Below are positions 49,781 through 58,460 of a stretch of DNA of 61,289 nt, piece by piece. The stretch is taken from assembly GCA_045537065.1 (NCBI GenBank), contig JAZSOT010000049.1:1-61289 (forward strand), written 5' to 3'. The position numbers and the translations under genes are program-made. Below the pieces are notes generated by a model. The model was not told where the DNA came from and did no database searches. It saw only the letters and a program-made list of their open reading frames with translations. Within the stretch, counting starts at the first letter, position 1; each line of letters begins with the position of its first letter. The stretch comes from RGIG8709 sp045537065. Its GTDB lineage: Bacteria > Bacillota > Clostridia > Monoglobales > Monoglobaceae.

Positions 49781-52135
49781 TATTTTAACTGTAATATCTT
49801 CGTTTTCTGCACTGACTATAATTTCATTTCCGCTTAAAAGTTCACCCTCAATAAGCATAAGCGCAAGTTTGTCCTCAATATGTTTTTCGATATATCTTCG
49901 CATTGGTCTTGCACCGTATTCTCTTTTGTATGATTTCTCGTATATGAGCTCTTTTGCTTTTTTATCAAGAGACATTGAAATTCCCTTTTCAAGGAGTCCT
50001 TCGTTTAGGTCCTTTGTCATAAGAGTAATAATTTCAAGAAGTTCTTCTTTTTTAAGCTCTGTAAAAGTTATAATCTCATCAATTCTGTTTAAAAATTCAG
50101 GTCTGAAAAGCTGCTTTAATGCTCTTTCGGTTTTTATAGAATTTGTTTTTGAATCATCAACTGAAAAACCGGATATTGAACTTGATGAATTGCTTCCTGC
50201 ATTTGATGTCATAATAATTATTGTATTTTCAAAGGAAACTGTTTTTCCATGACTGTCTGTAATTCTTCCGTCATCCAAGATTTGAAGTAGCATATTAAAT
50301 ATGTCAGGGTGTGCTTTTTCAATTTCATCAAACAAAATAACAGAGTATGGGTGACGTCTTATTTTTTCTGTGAGCTGACCTGCATCATCATACCCCACAT
50401 ATCCTGGGGGAGAGCCTATGAGCTTTGCTGCAGAGTGTTTTTCCATAAATTCAGACATATCAAGACGGATTAGTGCTTCTTCACTGTCAAAAACTTCTCT
50501 TGCAATTTGTTTTACAAGTTCTGTTTTACCAACACCGGTTGGACCAACAAAAATAAAAGAAACCGGTCTTCTTTTAAGGTTAATTCCTGCACGCTTTCTT
50601 CTTATTGCTCTTGCAACAGAGGAAACAGCTTCGTTTTGACCAATAATTCTTGAATGAAGTCTTTCTTCAAGGTTTATAAGACGATTTGTTTCATATTCTG
50701 TTATATTTTTCACAGGAATTTTTGTCCAGCTTTCTATAACTGCCGCTAAATCCTCAGGTTTTAAATATGTGTCTTTAATAGTTGATTCAAGGTCTTCTAT
50801 TTCAGCTTTTATTCGGCATTCTTCACTTTTTAAAGCAGCAATCTTTCTGTAATTTTCTGTTGATTCTTCTTCGTCCTTTGGCTCTATGGAAAGAATTTCG
50901 TTTTGTTCGTTTTCTATATCAAGTAAATCTGTCTTTAGTTTTTCAATATCAATAAGAACTGTGTTTTCAAGATTAACTCTTGATGCTGCCTCGTCAATAA
51001 CATCTATGGCTTTGTCGGGAAGAAATCTTTCGGTTATATATCTTTCTGACAGAACAGTTGCTGTGCGGATTATGTCATCGGTTATTTTAACTTTGTGATA
51101 ATCCTCATAATAGCTTTTGATTCCCTTTAAAATTTCAATGGTTTCTTCAACTGATGGCTCTTCAACCAAAACTGTTTGAAAACGGCGTTCCAAAGCAGAA
51201 TCTTTTTCGATATACTTTCTGTATTCTTCAAGGGTAGTGGCACCTATAATCTGTATTTCACCTTTTGATAAAGCCGGCTTTAAAATGTTTCCAGCATTCA
51301 TAGCACCGTCAGCATCGCCTGCTTTTGTAATGGTATGAACTTCATCAATAACTAATATTATATTTCCTAAAGCCTTAACTTCAGCAATTAGGTTTTTAAG
51401 TCTTGATTCAAACTGACCGCGGAACTGAGTTCCCGCAACCATTGATGCCATATCAAGAAGATAAATTTCATAGTTTAAAAGTTTGGCGGGCACATCGCCT
51501 TTAATTATTTTAAGTGCAAGTCCTTCGGCAATCGCAGTTTTTCCAACTCCGGGCTCGCCTATTAAACAAGGATTGTTTTTAGTTCTTCTGTTAAGTATTT
51601 GTGTAACCCTTGTCATCTCTGTTTCTCTGCCAACAACAACATCTATTAAGCCATCCTGGGCCTTTTGTGTAAGGTTTGTTCCGTACATATTTAAGAATTT
51701 ACGGGAGTTGTCCTTTTTTGGGGCTTTTGAAGATGAAGTTTTACCCTTTTTGCTGTCTTGTTTTGCTTGCTCCTTGTTGCCTAATGAATTTGTAAAGCTT
51801 TTGAAGAAGGAAAATGGATTATTTTTTGCCTGATTTGATTCGTCCTCATCCAGGTCTGCTCCTAGTGATTCCATAATTTCTTTCATAGAATCGGGGTTTG
51901 TGGGGTCAAAGTCTGCAGGCATACCCATTTCTTCAAGCATATTTTGCATATCGCTGTTAAGCATATCCATCTCTTCTGCATTTATTCCCATTTTGGATAT
52001 TATATCATTTATCGGTCCTAAGTTAAGCTCTTTTGCACAGCTCAGGCAATATCCGACGTTTTCTTGATTTCCGGCTTGGTCAAGCTTTGTAACATATACG
52101 ACTGCAAGATTTTTTCCGCATTTCGCACATAACAT
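49775..52135 (-). CDS. clpE: ClpE-like AAA+ chaperone ATPase with N-terminal zinc finger
   Basis: 786 residues from the ATG at 52135, which has GGAGG eight bases upstream; an ATG five codons earlier contains that site. The N-terminus carries a C-x2-C ... C-x2-C zinc finger (CAKCGKN, CLSCAKE) like ClpE, and there are no Clp N-domain repeats. A low-complexity linker leads to AAA-1 (GEPGVGKTAIAEGLA, VIDEVHTI), a short coiled-coil M domain, and AAA-2 (FVGPTGVGKTELVKQIA, ILFDEIEKAHPDI). Near the end are the sensor-2 YGARPMRRYI and helix terminal motifs. It would unfold proteins for ClpP or refold aggregates. No CtsR-type operator is visible upstream, though a promoter is. Confidence 0.85.
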   Translation of the reverse strand: MLCAKCGKNLAVVYVTKLDQAGNQENVGYCLSCAKELNLGPINDIISKMGINAEEMDMLNSDMQNMLEEMGMPADFDPTNPDSMKEIMESLGADLDEDESNQAKNNPFSFFKSFTNSLGNKEQAKQDSKKGKTSSSKAPKKDNSRKFLNMYGTNLTQKAQDGLIDVVVGRETEMTRVTQILNRRTKNNPCLIGEPGVGKTAIAEGLALKIIKGDVPAKLLNYEIYLLDMASMVAGTQFRGQFESRLKNLIAEVKALGNIILVIDEVHTITKAGDADGAMNAGNILKPALSKGEIQIIGATTLEEYRKYIEKDSALERRFQTVLVEEPSVEETIEILKGIKSYYEDYHKVKITDDIIRTATVLSERYITERFLPDKAIDVIDEAASRVNLENTVLIDIEKLKTDLLDIENEQNEILSIEPKDEEESTENYRKIAALKSEECRIKAEIEDLESTIKDTYLKPEDLAAVIESWTKIPVKNITEYETNRLINLEERLHSRIIGQNEAVSSVARAIRRKRAGINLKRRPVSFIFVGPTGVGKTELVKQIAREVFDSEEALIRLDMSEFMEKHSAAKLIGSPPGYVGYDDAGQLTEKIRRHPYSVILFDEIEKAHPDIFNMLLQILDDGRITDSHGKTVSFENTIIIMTSNAGSNSSSSISGFSVDDSKTNSIKTERALKQLFRPEFLNRIDEIITFTELKKEELLEIITLMTKDLNEGLLEKGISMSLDKKAKELIYEKSYKREYGARPMRRYIEKHIEDKLALMLIEGELLSGNEIIVSAENEDITVKIK

Positions 52136-52191
52136 AAGTTTTGCCTCCATATATAAAAGTTTATCTTGATTTTAAATTAACATGCTTTTGT

Positions 52192-52220
52192 AGTATATCA
52201 TTTTTTTAAGTTTTTTTCAA
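52192..52220 (-). promoter_or_regulatory. Promoter of the ClpE-like gene
   Basis: On the minus strand TTGAAA (52215-52220) and TATACT (52192-52197) with a 17-bp spacer, about 57 bp before the start codon. Confidence 0.7.
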
Positions 52221-52323
52221 TGACTTTTTAACATATTAATGTAAATTTAATATTTTATTTACAAATTTATTCCCGAATTAATTAATTTTGTTAAATTTTA
52301 TAAAGATATTTTATGTAAAATAC

Positions 52324-52352
52324 TTTACAAACAAGAAAAAATTTAGTAAAAT
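52324..52352 (+). promoter_or_regulatory. Promoter of ileS, in a 332-bp AT-rich gap
   Basis: TTTACA (52324-52329), a 17-bp spacer and TAAAAT (52347-52352), followed by an untranslated leader of about 110 nt. Between the two divergent start codons (52136-52467) I see only this promoter and the one at 52192. There is no T-box core or other riboswitch signature in the leader. Confidence 0.65.
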
Positions 52353-52467
52353 ATTAAATGTATGTAATTTTGCAGTTTTATATGCATAAAATGCATCAAT
52401 TGCCTGAAGATGTATTTTAGGTATAGTTATATAATATAAAATTTTACAGGCGGAAAGGCATGAGAGT

Positions 52468-55400
52468 ATGTACAAAAAGGTTTCAACTGATTTATCTTTT
52501 GTTGAAAGAGAAAAACAGGTTGTGGATTTTTGGAAAGAGAATAATATCTTTAAAAAGAGTATTGAAAATCGTGAGGATGCAGAAATTTATACATTTTTTG
52601 ACGGTCCTCCAACAGCAAACGGGAAGCCTCATATTGGGCACGTTTTAACAAGAGTTATAAAAGACCTTATTCCAAGATATCGTACAATGAAAGGATACAA
52701 GGTTTTAAGAAAAGCAGGTTGGGATACTCATGGTCTTCCTGTTGAGCTTGAGGTTGAAAAGGTTCTTGGTATCAGTGGTAAGCCGCAGATAGAGGACTAT
52801 GGTATTGAAGAATTTGTTAAGAAATGTAAAAACAGCGTATTCACATATCAGAGTGAATGGGAGGAAATGAGCGACCGTGTTGGCTACTGGGCTGATATGG
52901 AAAATCCTTATGTAACCTATCACAATGATTATATTGAATCTGTTTGGTGGGCATTAAAGGAGATATGGGATAAAGACCTTTTGTATAAAGGTCATAAGAT
53001 TATGCCATATTGTCCCCGTTGCGGAACATCCCTTTCAAGCCACGAGGTTGCACAGGGGTATAAGGATGTTAAAGAAGCTTCATTGATAGCAAAGTTTATC
53101 TTAAAAGGTAAGGAAAAAGAGTATATTCTTGCATGGACAACAACTCCATGGACACTTCCTTCCAACGTTGCACTTTGTGTTAACCCATCAGAAGTATATG
53201 TGAAAATCAAATCAGGGGATGAAAAGTATATTCTTGCAAAAGCCCTTCTTGAAAAAGTTATCAAAGAAGAGTATGAAATTATTGAAGAATATGTTGGACG
53301 TGACCTTGTTGGCACAGAATACGAGCCACTTTACTCATTTGCAAATCCTGATGGCAAGGCATATTATGTTGTATGCGATAATTATGTTACAATGGAAGAC
53401 GGAACAGGTGTTGTTCATATTGCACCCGCTTTTGGTGAAGATGATGCAAGGGTTGGAAAGGACTATAATCTTCCATATGTAAATCTTGTTAACCCTCAGG
53501 GTAAAATGGTTGATGCGGTTACACCTTGGAAAGGAATGTTTGTTAAGGATGTTGACAAGCTCGTTATAAAAGAGCTTAATGAAAGAGGACAGCTCTTTGA
53601 TGTTATTAACTTTGAGCATAGCTATCCTTTCTGCTGGAGATGTGATACTCCGCTCTTATATTATGCTTGCGATACCTGGTTTATAAAAATGACAGAAGTC
53701 CGTGATAGACTTCTTAAGAATAATAACACTGTTAACTGGATGCCAGATAACATTAAAAACGGAAGATTTGGTAACTTCCTTGAAAATGTTATTGACTGGG
53801 GACTTTCACGTTCCAGATATTGGGGAACACCGCTTCCTATATGGGAATGTGAATGCGGACATCATGAATGTATTGGTTCTATTGAAGAACTTAAAAATAA
53901 GGGAATTAATGTGCCTGACGATATAGAACTTCATAAGCCTTATGTTGACGAAATTCACTTAAAGTGTGAAAAGTGCGGAAAGGAAATGAAGAGAGTTCCT
54001 GATGTTATTGACTGTTGGTTTGACTCAGGGTCAATGCCTTTTGCTCAGTGGCACTATCCATTTGAAAATAAGGAACTATTTGAACAGAACTTCCCTGCTG
54101 ACTTTATCAGTGAAGCAATTGACCAGACAAGAGGGTGGTTCTATACTCTTATTGCTATTTCAACACTTCTTTTTGATAAATCACCATATAAGAATGTTGT
54201 TGTTTTAGGTCATGTTCAGGATAAGAACGGACAGAAAATGAGCAAACATAAGGGTAATGTTGTTGACCCTTGGGATGTTCTTAACAAACAGGGCTCTGAT
54301 GCTGCGAGATGGTATTTCTATTCAAATAGTGCACCATGGCTTCCAAACAGATTTTTTGATGAGGCTGTTTCTGAATCTCAGAGAAAATTCCTTGGAACAC
54401 TTTGGAACACATATGCATTCTATGTTTTGTATGCAGAAATTGATCAGTTTGACCCAACAAAATATTCATTAGATAAAAATAAGCTAACACTTCTTGATAA
54501 ATGGATTTTATCAAAGCTTAATTCAGTAATAAGAAATGTTGACTCACTTCTTGAAAATTATAAAATAACTGAGGCAACAAGGGAAATTCAGGAATTCACT
54601 GATGAACTCAGTAACTGGTATGTAAGACGTTCAAGAGAGCGTTTCTGGGGCAGCGAGCTTACAGATGATAAGATTACAGCTTATATGACTCTTTATACAG
54701 TTTTAGTTGAGTTCTCAAAAGTTTGTGCACCGTTTATACCATTTATGACAGAACAGATTTATCAGAACCTTGTTATTTCTGTTGATAAGAGTGCAAAAGA
54801 AAGTGTTCATCTTTGCGATTATCCTGTAGCTAATACTGAATTTGATTATCCTGAAATTGAAAAGGAAATGGACGCTGCAAGAAAGGTTGTTATTTTAGGC
54901 CGATCTGCAAGAAATGCTGCAAATGTTAAAAACAGACAGCCTATTGCAAAAATTTATGTTCAGGCAGATTTTGATATCAATGACACATATAAGGAAATTG
55001 TTCTTGATGAGCTTAATGTTAAGGAAATAGAAATTACTGACGATGCATCAGCATTTATCAGTTATAACTTTAAGCCACAGCTTAAGACAATGGGACCTAA
55101 ATACGGAAAAATTGTTAAGGCTATCTTTGAAGAAGTTAATAATATGGATGCATCTTTTGTTCTTGAAAGTATTAATTCTGCAGAGGGATTAAAGCTTAAT
55201 ATATGTGATACAGATGTTGTTATTGAAAAGGAAGACGTTTTAATTGAAACATTGAAAAAGGATGGATTTGTTTCAACTCAGGAAGCAGGATGCACAGTTG
55301 TTCTTGACATTAATTTGACTCCAAAGCTCATTGAAGAGGGTTTTGTTCGTGAAATAGTAAGCAAAATTCAGACAATGCGTAAGGAATCAGGACTAGAAGT

Positions 55401-55581
55401 GCTTGACAATATTAATGTATATTTTGAATCAAACGAAAAAATTGTAGCTATAATGTCAAATAATTCGGGAGAAATATCCGGATTAACACTTGCAAAATCA
55501 ATTGAGAAGAAAACTGTTTGTGATATGAAAGAATGGAATATTAACGGAGAAAAAGTTTTAATTTCAATTGAAAAAGCGTAA
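52468..55581 (+). CDS. ileS: Isoleucyl-tRNA synthetase, type 2
   Basis: 1037 residues. Charges tRNA(Ile). FFDGPPTANGKPHIGHVLTRVIKDLIPRY holds the class I HIGH motif and KMSKHKGNVVDPWDVL the KMSKS equivalent. AWTTTPWTLPSNVALCV and the following CP1 domain are the editing region. The zinc-binding cysteines CECGHH and CEKCGKEM lie in an internal zinc site instead of the extreme C-terminus used by type 1 enzymes. Length, the KMSKH variant and C-terminal layout fit the eukaryote-like type 2 group, which is often naturally tolerant of mupirocin. The start at 52468 is an ATG; the leader GGCGGAAAGG lies in front, and the ATG at 52459 is in another frame. Confidence 0.93.
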   Translation: MYKKVSTDLSFVEREKQVVDFWKENNIFKKSIENREDAEIYTFFDGPPTANGKPHIGHVLTRVIKDLIPRYRTMKGYKVLRKAGWDTHGLPVELEVEKVLGISGKPQIEDYGIEEFVKKCKNSVFTYQSEWEEMSDRVGYWADMENPYVTYHNDYIESVWWALKEIWDKDLLYKGHKIMPYCPRCGTSLSSHEVAQGYKDVKEASLIAKFILKGKEKEYILAWTTTPWTLPSNVALCVNPSEVYVKIKSGDEKYILAKALLEKVIKEEYEIIEEYVGRDLVGTEYEPLYSFANPDGKAYYVVCDNYVTMEDGTGVVHIAPAFGEDDARVGKDYNLPYVNLVNPQGKMVDAVTPWKGMFVKDVDKLVIKELNERGQLFDVINFEHSYPFCWRCDTPLLYYACDTWFIKMTEVRDRLLKNNNTVNWMPDNIKNGRFGNFLENVIDWGLSRSRYWGTPLPIWECECGHHECIGSIEELKNKGINVPDDIELHKPYVDEIHLKCEKCGKEMKRVPDVIDCWFDSGSMPFAQWHYPFENKELFEQNFPADFISEAIDQTRGWFYTLIAISTLLFDKSPYKNVVVLGHVQDKNGQKMSKHKGNVVDPWDVLNKQGSDAARWYFYSNSAPWLPNRFFDEAVSESQRKFLGTLWNTYAFYVLYAEIDQFDPTKYSLDKNKLTLLDKWILSKLNSVIRNVDSLLENYKITEATREIQEFTDELSNWYVRRSRERFWGSELTDDKITAYMTLYTVLVEFSKVCAPFIPFMTEQIYQNLVISVDKSAKESVHLCDYPVANTEFDYPEIEKEMDAARKVVILGRSARNAANVKNRQPIAKIYVQADFDINDTYKEIVLDELNVKEIEITDDASAFISYNFKPQLKTMGPKYGKIVKAIFEEVNNMDASFVLESINSAEGLKLNICDTDVVIEKEDVLIETLKKDGFVSTQEAGCTVVLDINLTPKLIEEGFVREIVSKIQTMRKESGLEVLDNINVYFESNEKIVAIMSNNSGEISGLTLAKSIEKKTVCDMKEWNINGEKVLISIEKA

Positions 55582-55589
55582 ACTATTAA

Positions 55590-55618
55590 AAGGCGGCAAC
55601 GAAAGTTGTCGCCTTTAT
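55590..55618 (+). terminator. Terminator after ileS
   Basis: GGCGGCAAC pairs with GTTGTCGCC around a GAAA tetraloop, flanked by AAA and TTT. The T run is short, so read-through is possible. Confidence 0.75.
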
Positions 55619-55632
55619 AAAAAGGTGAAACT

Positions 55633-56046
55633 ATGAAGGTAAACTTTACTGATAATTTTAACACAGATACAGAGGGTGGGAAAATATTTATTCTTCCGGA
55701 GAAAGAACTAGTTGCAGAGGTTTTTCTTAAAAACTACAGGTATATTGATTTTTATTGTTTAAAGGATAATGGCGAAGAGGGAATGAACTATGGGAGAAGT
55801 ATCTTTTATAAACATAAAATGCCTGAAACTATAAATAAAAATTACCCGCTAAGACCTATTTATAACAGTGAAAATTTGCTTGTTTGCCAGAATTGTGACA
55901 GAAAGATAATAAAAGTGTATAACGAAAAGCTTTTTGCATATGCGGTTAAAATAATATGTTGTTGCGGTGCGGATTATGATATAAGAACAGGCAAGGAAGA
56001 AGTAAAGTACGATAAAATTGATATTACAAAAATTTATGTTGATTAA
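55633..56046 (+). CDS. Unrecognised small protein with cysteine pairs
   Basis: 137 residues, no family I recognise. The start ATG has AAAAGGTG nine bases before it. The first 90 residues look like a small beta-rich domain; the last 50 contain CQNCDRK and then CCCG, enough for a zinc site of the rubredoxin/zinc-ribbon type. No signal peptide or membrane segment. It lies 51 bp after ileS and 17 bp before a LOG-family gene, so it is in a real two-gene unit, but this gives no functional clue. Confidence 0.6.
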   Translation: MKVNFTDNFNTDTEGGKIFILPEKELVAEVFLKNYRYIDFYCLKDNGEEGMNYGRSIFYKHKMPETINKNYPLRPIYNSENLLVCQNCDRKIIKVYNEKLFAYAVKIICCCGADYDIRTGKEEVKYDKIDITKIYVD

Positions 56047-56063
56047 AACAAGGAGGCAGTTTT

Positions 56064-56627
56064 ATGGCTAAGAAATTTTTTGCATGTGTGTATGGTGGAG
56101 CATCTTCTAAACTTGATGATAAATACATAAAAGAAGTTGAAAAGCTTGGAAAAATTATTGCTGACAATGATTTTTCTCTCGTGTATGGTGCAGGAGCATC
56201 AGGCTGTATGGGAGCAGTTGCAAGAGGTGTTCAGGAAAATGATGGATATGTTATGGGGATTTCCCCGTATTTTATAAGAGAGTTTGAACCTATATTTGAA
56301 TGCGATAACACCGTTCTGGTTGACACTATGGATGAGCGAAAAATGCTTATGGAAAAGCATGCTGATATGTTCATAATTGCTCCCGGTGGAATAGGAACTA
56401 TGGATGAATTTTTTCAGGTACTTACACTCAAATATCTTGAACAGATGAACACACCAATTATAATACTGAATATTGATGGTTTTTATGATGGTTTGATTAC
56501 TTTTATAGGGGATATGGTTAAAAACAAAGCGGTTATTCCTGAGATAGTTAATTATTATGACGTTGTTGATACTGTAGATGAGGAATTCTTCAAAAAATAT
56601 TTTGAAAAAATAAAAAATGAGGGCTAA
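56064..56627 (+). CDS. LOG-family protein (probable nucleoside 5'-monophosphate phosphoribohydrolase)
   Basis: 187 residues. Rossmann-like LOG/YvdD family. VYGGASSKLD at the N-terminus and APGGIGTMDEFFQVLTLKYL, the PGGxGTxxE nucleotide motif with its catalytic Glu, are diagnostic. Family enzymes remove the base from AMP or similar nucleotides; in plants this activates cytokinin. The bacterial role is usually nucleotide turnover. GGAGG precedes the ATG. Its stop overlaps the stop of the convergent ribF, inside a terminator hairpin. Confidence 0.85.
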   Translation: MAKKFFACVYGGASSKLDDKYIKEVEKLGKIIADNDFSLVYGAGASGCMGAVARGVQENDGYVMGISPYFIREFEPIFECDNTVLVDTMDERKMLMEKHADMFIIAPGGIGTMDEFFQVLTLKYLEQMNTPIIILNIDGFYDGLITFIGDMVKNKAVIPEIVNYYDVVDTVDEEFFKKYFEKIKNEG

Positions 56628-56640
56628 CCCTCATTTTTTT
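56614..56640. terminator. Bidirectional terminator containing both stop codons
   Basis: AAATGAGGG pairs with CCCTCATTT; the TAA of the LOG gene (56625-56627) and the TAG of ribF (minus, 56624-56626) lie in the loop region. There are T runs on both strands. Confidence 0.85.
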
Positions 56641-57544
56641 GTATTATTTTTTTGCAGAATAGCATATCAGAATTTAATTGTTCTTTTAATTCGTCAATGT
56701 TATTAAATTTCTGTATTTCGCGAATTTTTTCATAGAAATCAAGTGTTATTTCCATTCCGTATATGTCGCCTTTAAAATCGAGTATATAAGCTTCTATTCT
56801 TGGGGTGTTGTCCCTGGTGACAGTTGGTTGAGAACCAACATTTATTATAGAATAATATTCTGTTTTGTCTATAATGCATTTCCCAAAGTAAACGCCTTCT
56901 TTAATAATTGCTTTTTCTTCTGGATATTCAATGTTTGCTGTTGGAAAACCCATAGAACATCCTATCTGTCTGCCTCTTGTTACTTTGCCGGAGATAGAGT
57001 AGGGTCTGCCAAGAGCTGAGTTAAGCTTTTTTATATCTCCTGAAATTATTAAATCATATATATACGTGCTTGAAATTATTCTGTCGGTTTTCACAGGCGG
57101 GGTTACACTTAATTCAATGCCTGAACTATCACTAAGTTCTTTGAGAACATTTGTATCTCCTTTTGCCATATTGCCAAAATGGTAATTAAACCCCACAAAA
57201 AGATGGGAGGCTTTTAGCTTATCAACAAGAATTTTATAAAAAAATTCTTCTGGTGAAAGTGCTTTAAAATCTTTGCTGAATTCAAAAACTACAACATAAT
57301 CAACTTTTGCATTTTCTAAAATCTTAAGTCTGGTTTCAAAAGCTTCACAAGCTGTGTTTCTCGATTTTAAAATTGGCTCTTTAAATATGGTTACAATGCT
57401 TTTAATGTTATGTTTTTCAGCACATTTCACGGTTCTTTCTATAATATCCATATGACCGATGTGAAGTGATTCAAATGAGCCTAAAGCAACAGCTGAATTA
57501 TTAATATTTAAATTTAATAAATTTTTCTCATAAAATACTTGCAA
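56624..57544 (-). CDS. ribF: Bifunctional riboflavin kinase/FAD synthetase
   Basis: 306 residues. N-terminal adenylyltransferase domain (ALGSFESLHIGHMDIIERT, FVGFNYHFGNMAKGD, ISSTYI) and C-terminal riboflavin kinase domain (VTRGRQIGCSMGFPTANIEYPE, IEAYILDFKGDIYGMEI). It makes FMN and FAD. The family's GxFDGxHxGH motif reads GSFESLHIGH here, with Glu for Asp and Ser for Gly; the two His are kept. It is the last gene of the infB-rbfA-nrnA-truB-ribF run, a standard order in Bacillota. The flavin made here would serve the many flavoproteins in this window. Confidence 0.93.
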   Translation of the reverse strand: MQVFYEKNLLNLNINNSAVALGSFESLHIGHMDIIERTVKCAEKHNIKSIVTIFKEPILKSRNTACEAFETRLKILENAKVDYVVVFEFSKDFKALSPEEFFYKILVDKLKASHLFVGFNYHFGNMAKGDTNVLKELSDSSGIELSVTPPVKTDRIISSTYIYDLIISGDIKKLNSALGRPYSISGKVTRGRQIGCSMGFPTANIEYPEEKAIIKEGVYFGKCIIDKTEYYSIINVGSQPTVTRDNTPRIEAYILDFKGDIYGMEITLDFYEKIREIQKFNNIDELKEQLNSDMLFCKKIIQKNEG

Positions 57545-57563
57545 CTTAATTTCCTCTGTAAAT

Positions 57564-58436
57564 TTAATAGAAAGTTTTTAATATGACAATTCTTTCAGGA
57601 GTCTTTTTACCTATAGCTAAGAATTGCTTTTTTTCGTTAAATAAACGATAAATTTTATCATTTTCAAGATATGTAACATTAAATGGAATGCCATATATCA
57701 AATTTTTTGAATTATTTTCTGCCAGTGTAATCTTTTCATATTCTGTCATAATTTCACTTACGGGACAGATAAACGAGAAATCATTTTGAGATACCATTTC
57801 TTTTATTTCATCAAGAGTAAAGCTATCGTCAATATTAAATCTGCCTGATTTTGTTCTTTTTAAGGCTGACATTGCAGCCCCGCATCCAAGCTTTTCACCA
57901 ATATCATTTGATAGGGTTCTGATATATGTTCCCTTTGAACAATCAACGGTTATTGAAAATGTGTTATCTCCTATTTTGAATGAATTTAGCTTTATATCAG
58001 AAATAAAAACTTTTCTGGGTTCTCTCTCGATTGTTATACCTTCTCTTGCAAGCTTATATAATCTTTCTCCGTTTACCTTTATTGCGCTATACATAGGGGG
58101 GATTTGTTCTATTTCTCCGATGAATTCGGAAATTGCGAAAGACAAATCATCTTTTGAAACGCAAACTTCTCTTTGGTTTATTAAGTTTCCGCTTGTATCC
58201 TGGGTATCTGTGGTAATTCCAAGCTTAACCTCTGCAATATATTGTTTATCATTTGCGGTCAGTAATTCAACAAGCTTTGTTCCTTTACCGATACATATAG
58301 GCAGGACACCTGTTGCATCAGGGTCAAGTGTACCGGTGTGTCCGATTTTTTTCATATTAAGAATTTTTCTTAAAGAGGCTATAACATCAAATGAAGTCAT
58401 TCCTGCTGATTTGTTAATGTTTATTACACCGTCCAT
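57564..58436 (-). CDS. truB: tRNA pseudouridine(55) synthase
   Basis: 290 residues. Makes the pseudouridine of the tRNA T-loop. Catalytic Asp is in GHTGTLDPDATGVLPICIG. MDGVININKSAGMTSFDVI opens the protein, and CSKGTYIRTLSNDIGEKLGCGA is the second conserved motif. The short C-terminal region looks like a reduced PUA-type domain. It lies 19 bp upstream of ribF in the operon and 24 bp after the DHH-family gene. Confidence 0.95.
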   Translation of the reverse strand: MDGVININKSAGMTSFDVIASLRKILNMKKIGHTGTLDPDATGVLPICIGKGTKLVELLTANDKQYIAEVKLGITTDTQDTSGNLINQREVCVSKDDLSFAISEFIGEIEQIPPMYSAIKVNGERLYKLAREGITIEREPRKVFISDIKLNSFKIGDNTFSITVDCSKGTYIRTLSNDIGEKLGCGAAMSALKRTKSGRFNIDDSFTLDEIKEMVSQNDFSFICPVSEIMTEYEKITLAENNSKNLIYGIPFNVTYLENDKIYRLFNEKKQFLAIGKKTPERIVILKTFY

Positions 58437-58460
58437 ATTTTCACCGCCTTTTTAAGAATA

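Noticed and set aside
52136..52467. T-box riboswitch upstream of ileS
   Set aside because: No T-box core or stem I pattern and no specifier loop could be found; the AT-rich gap shows only two divergent promoters.
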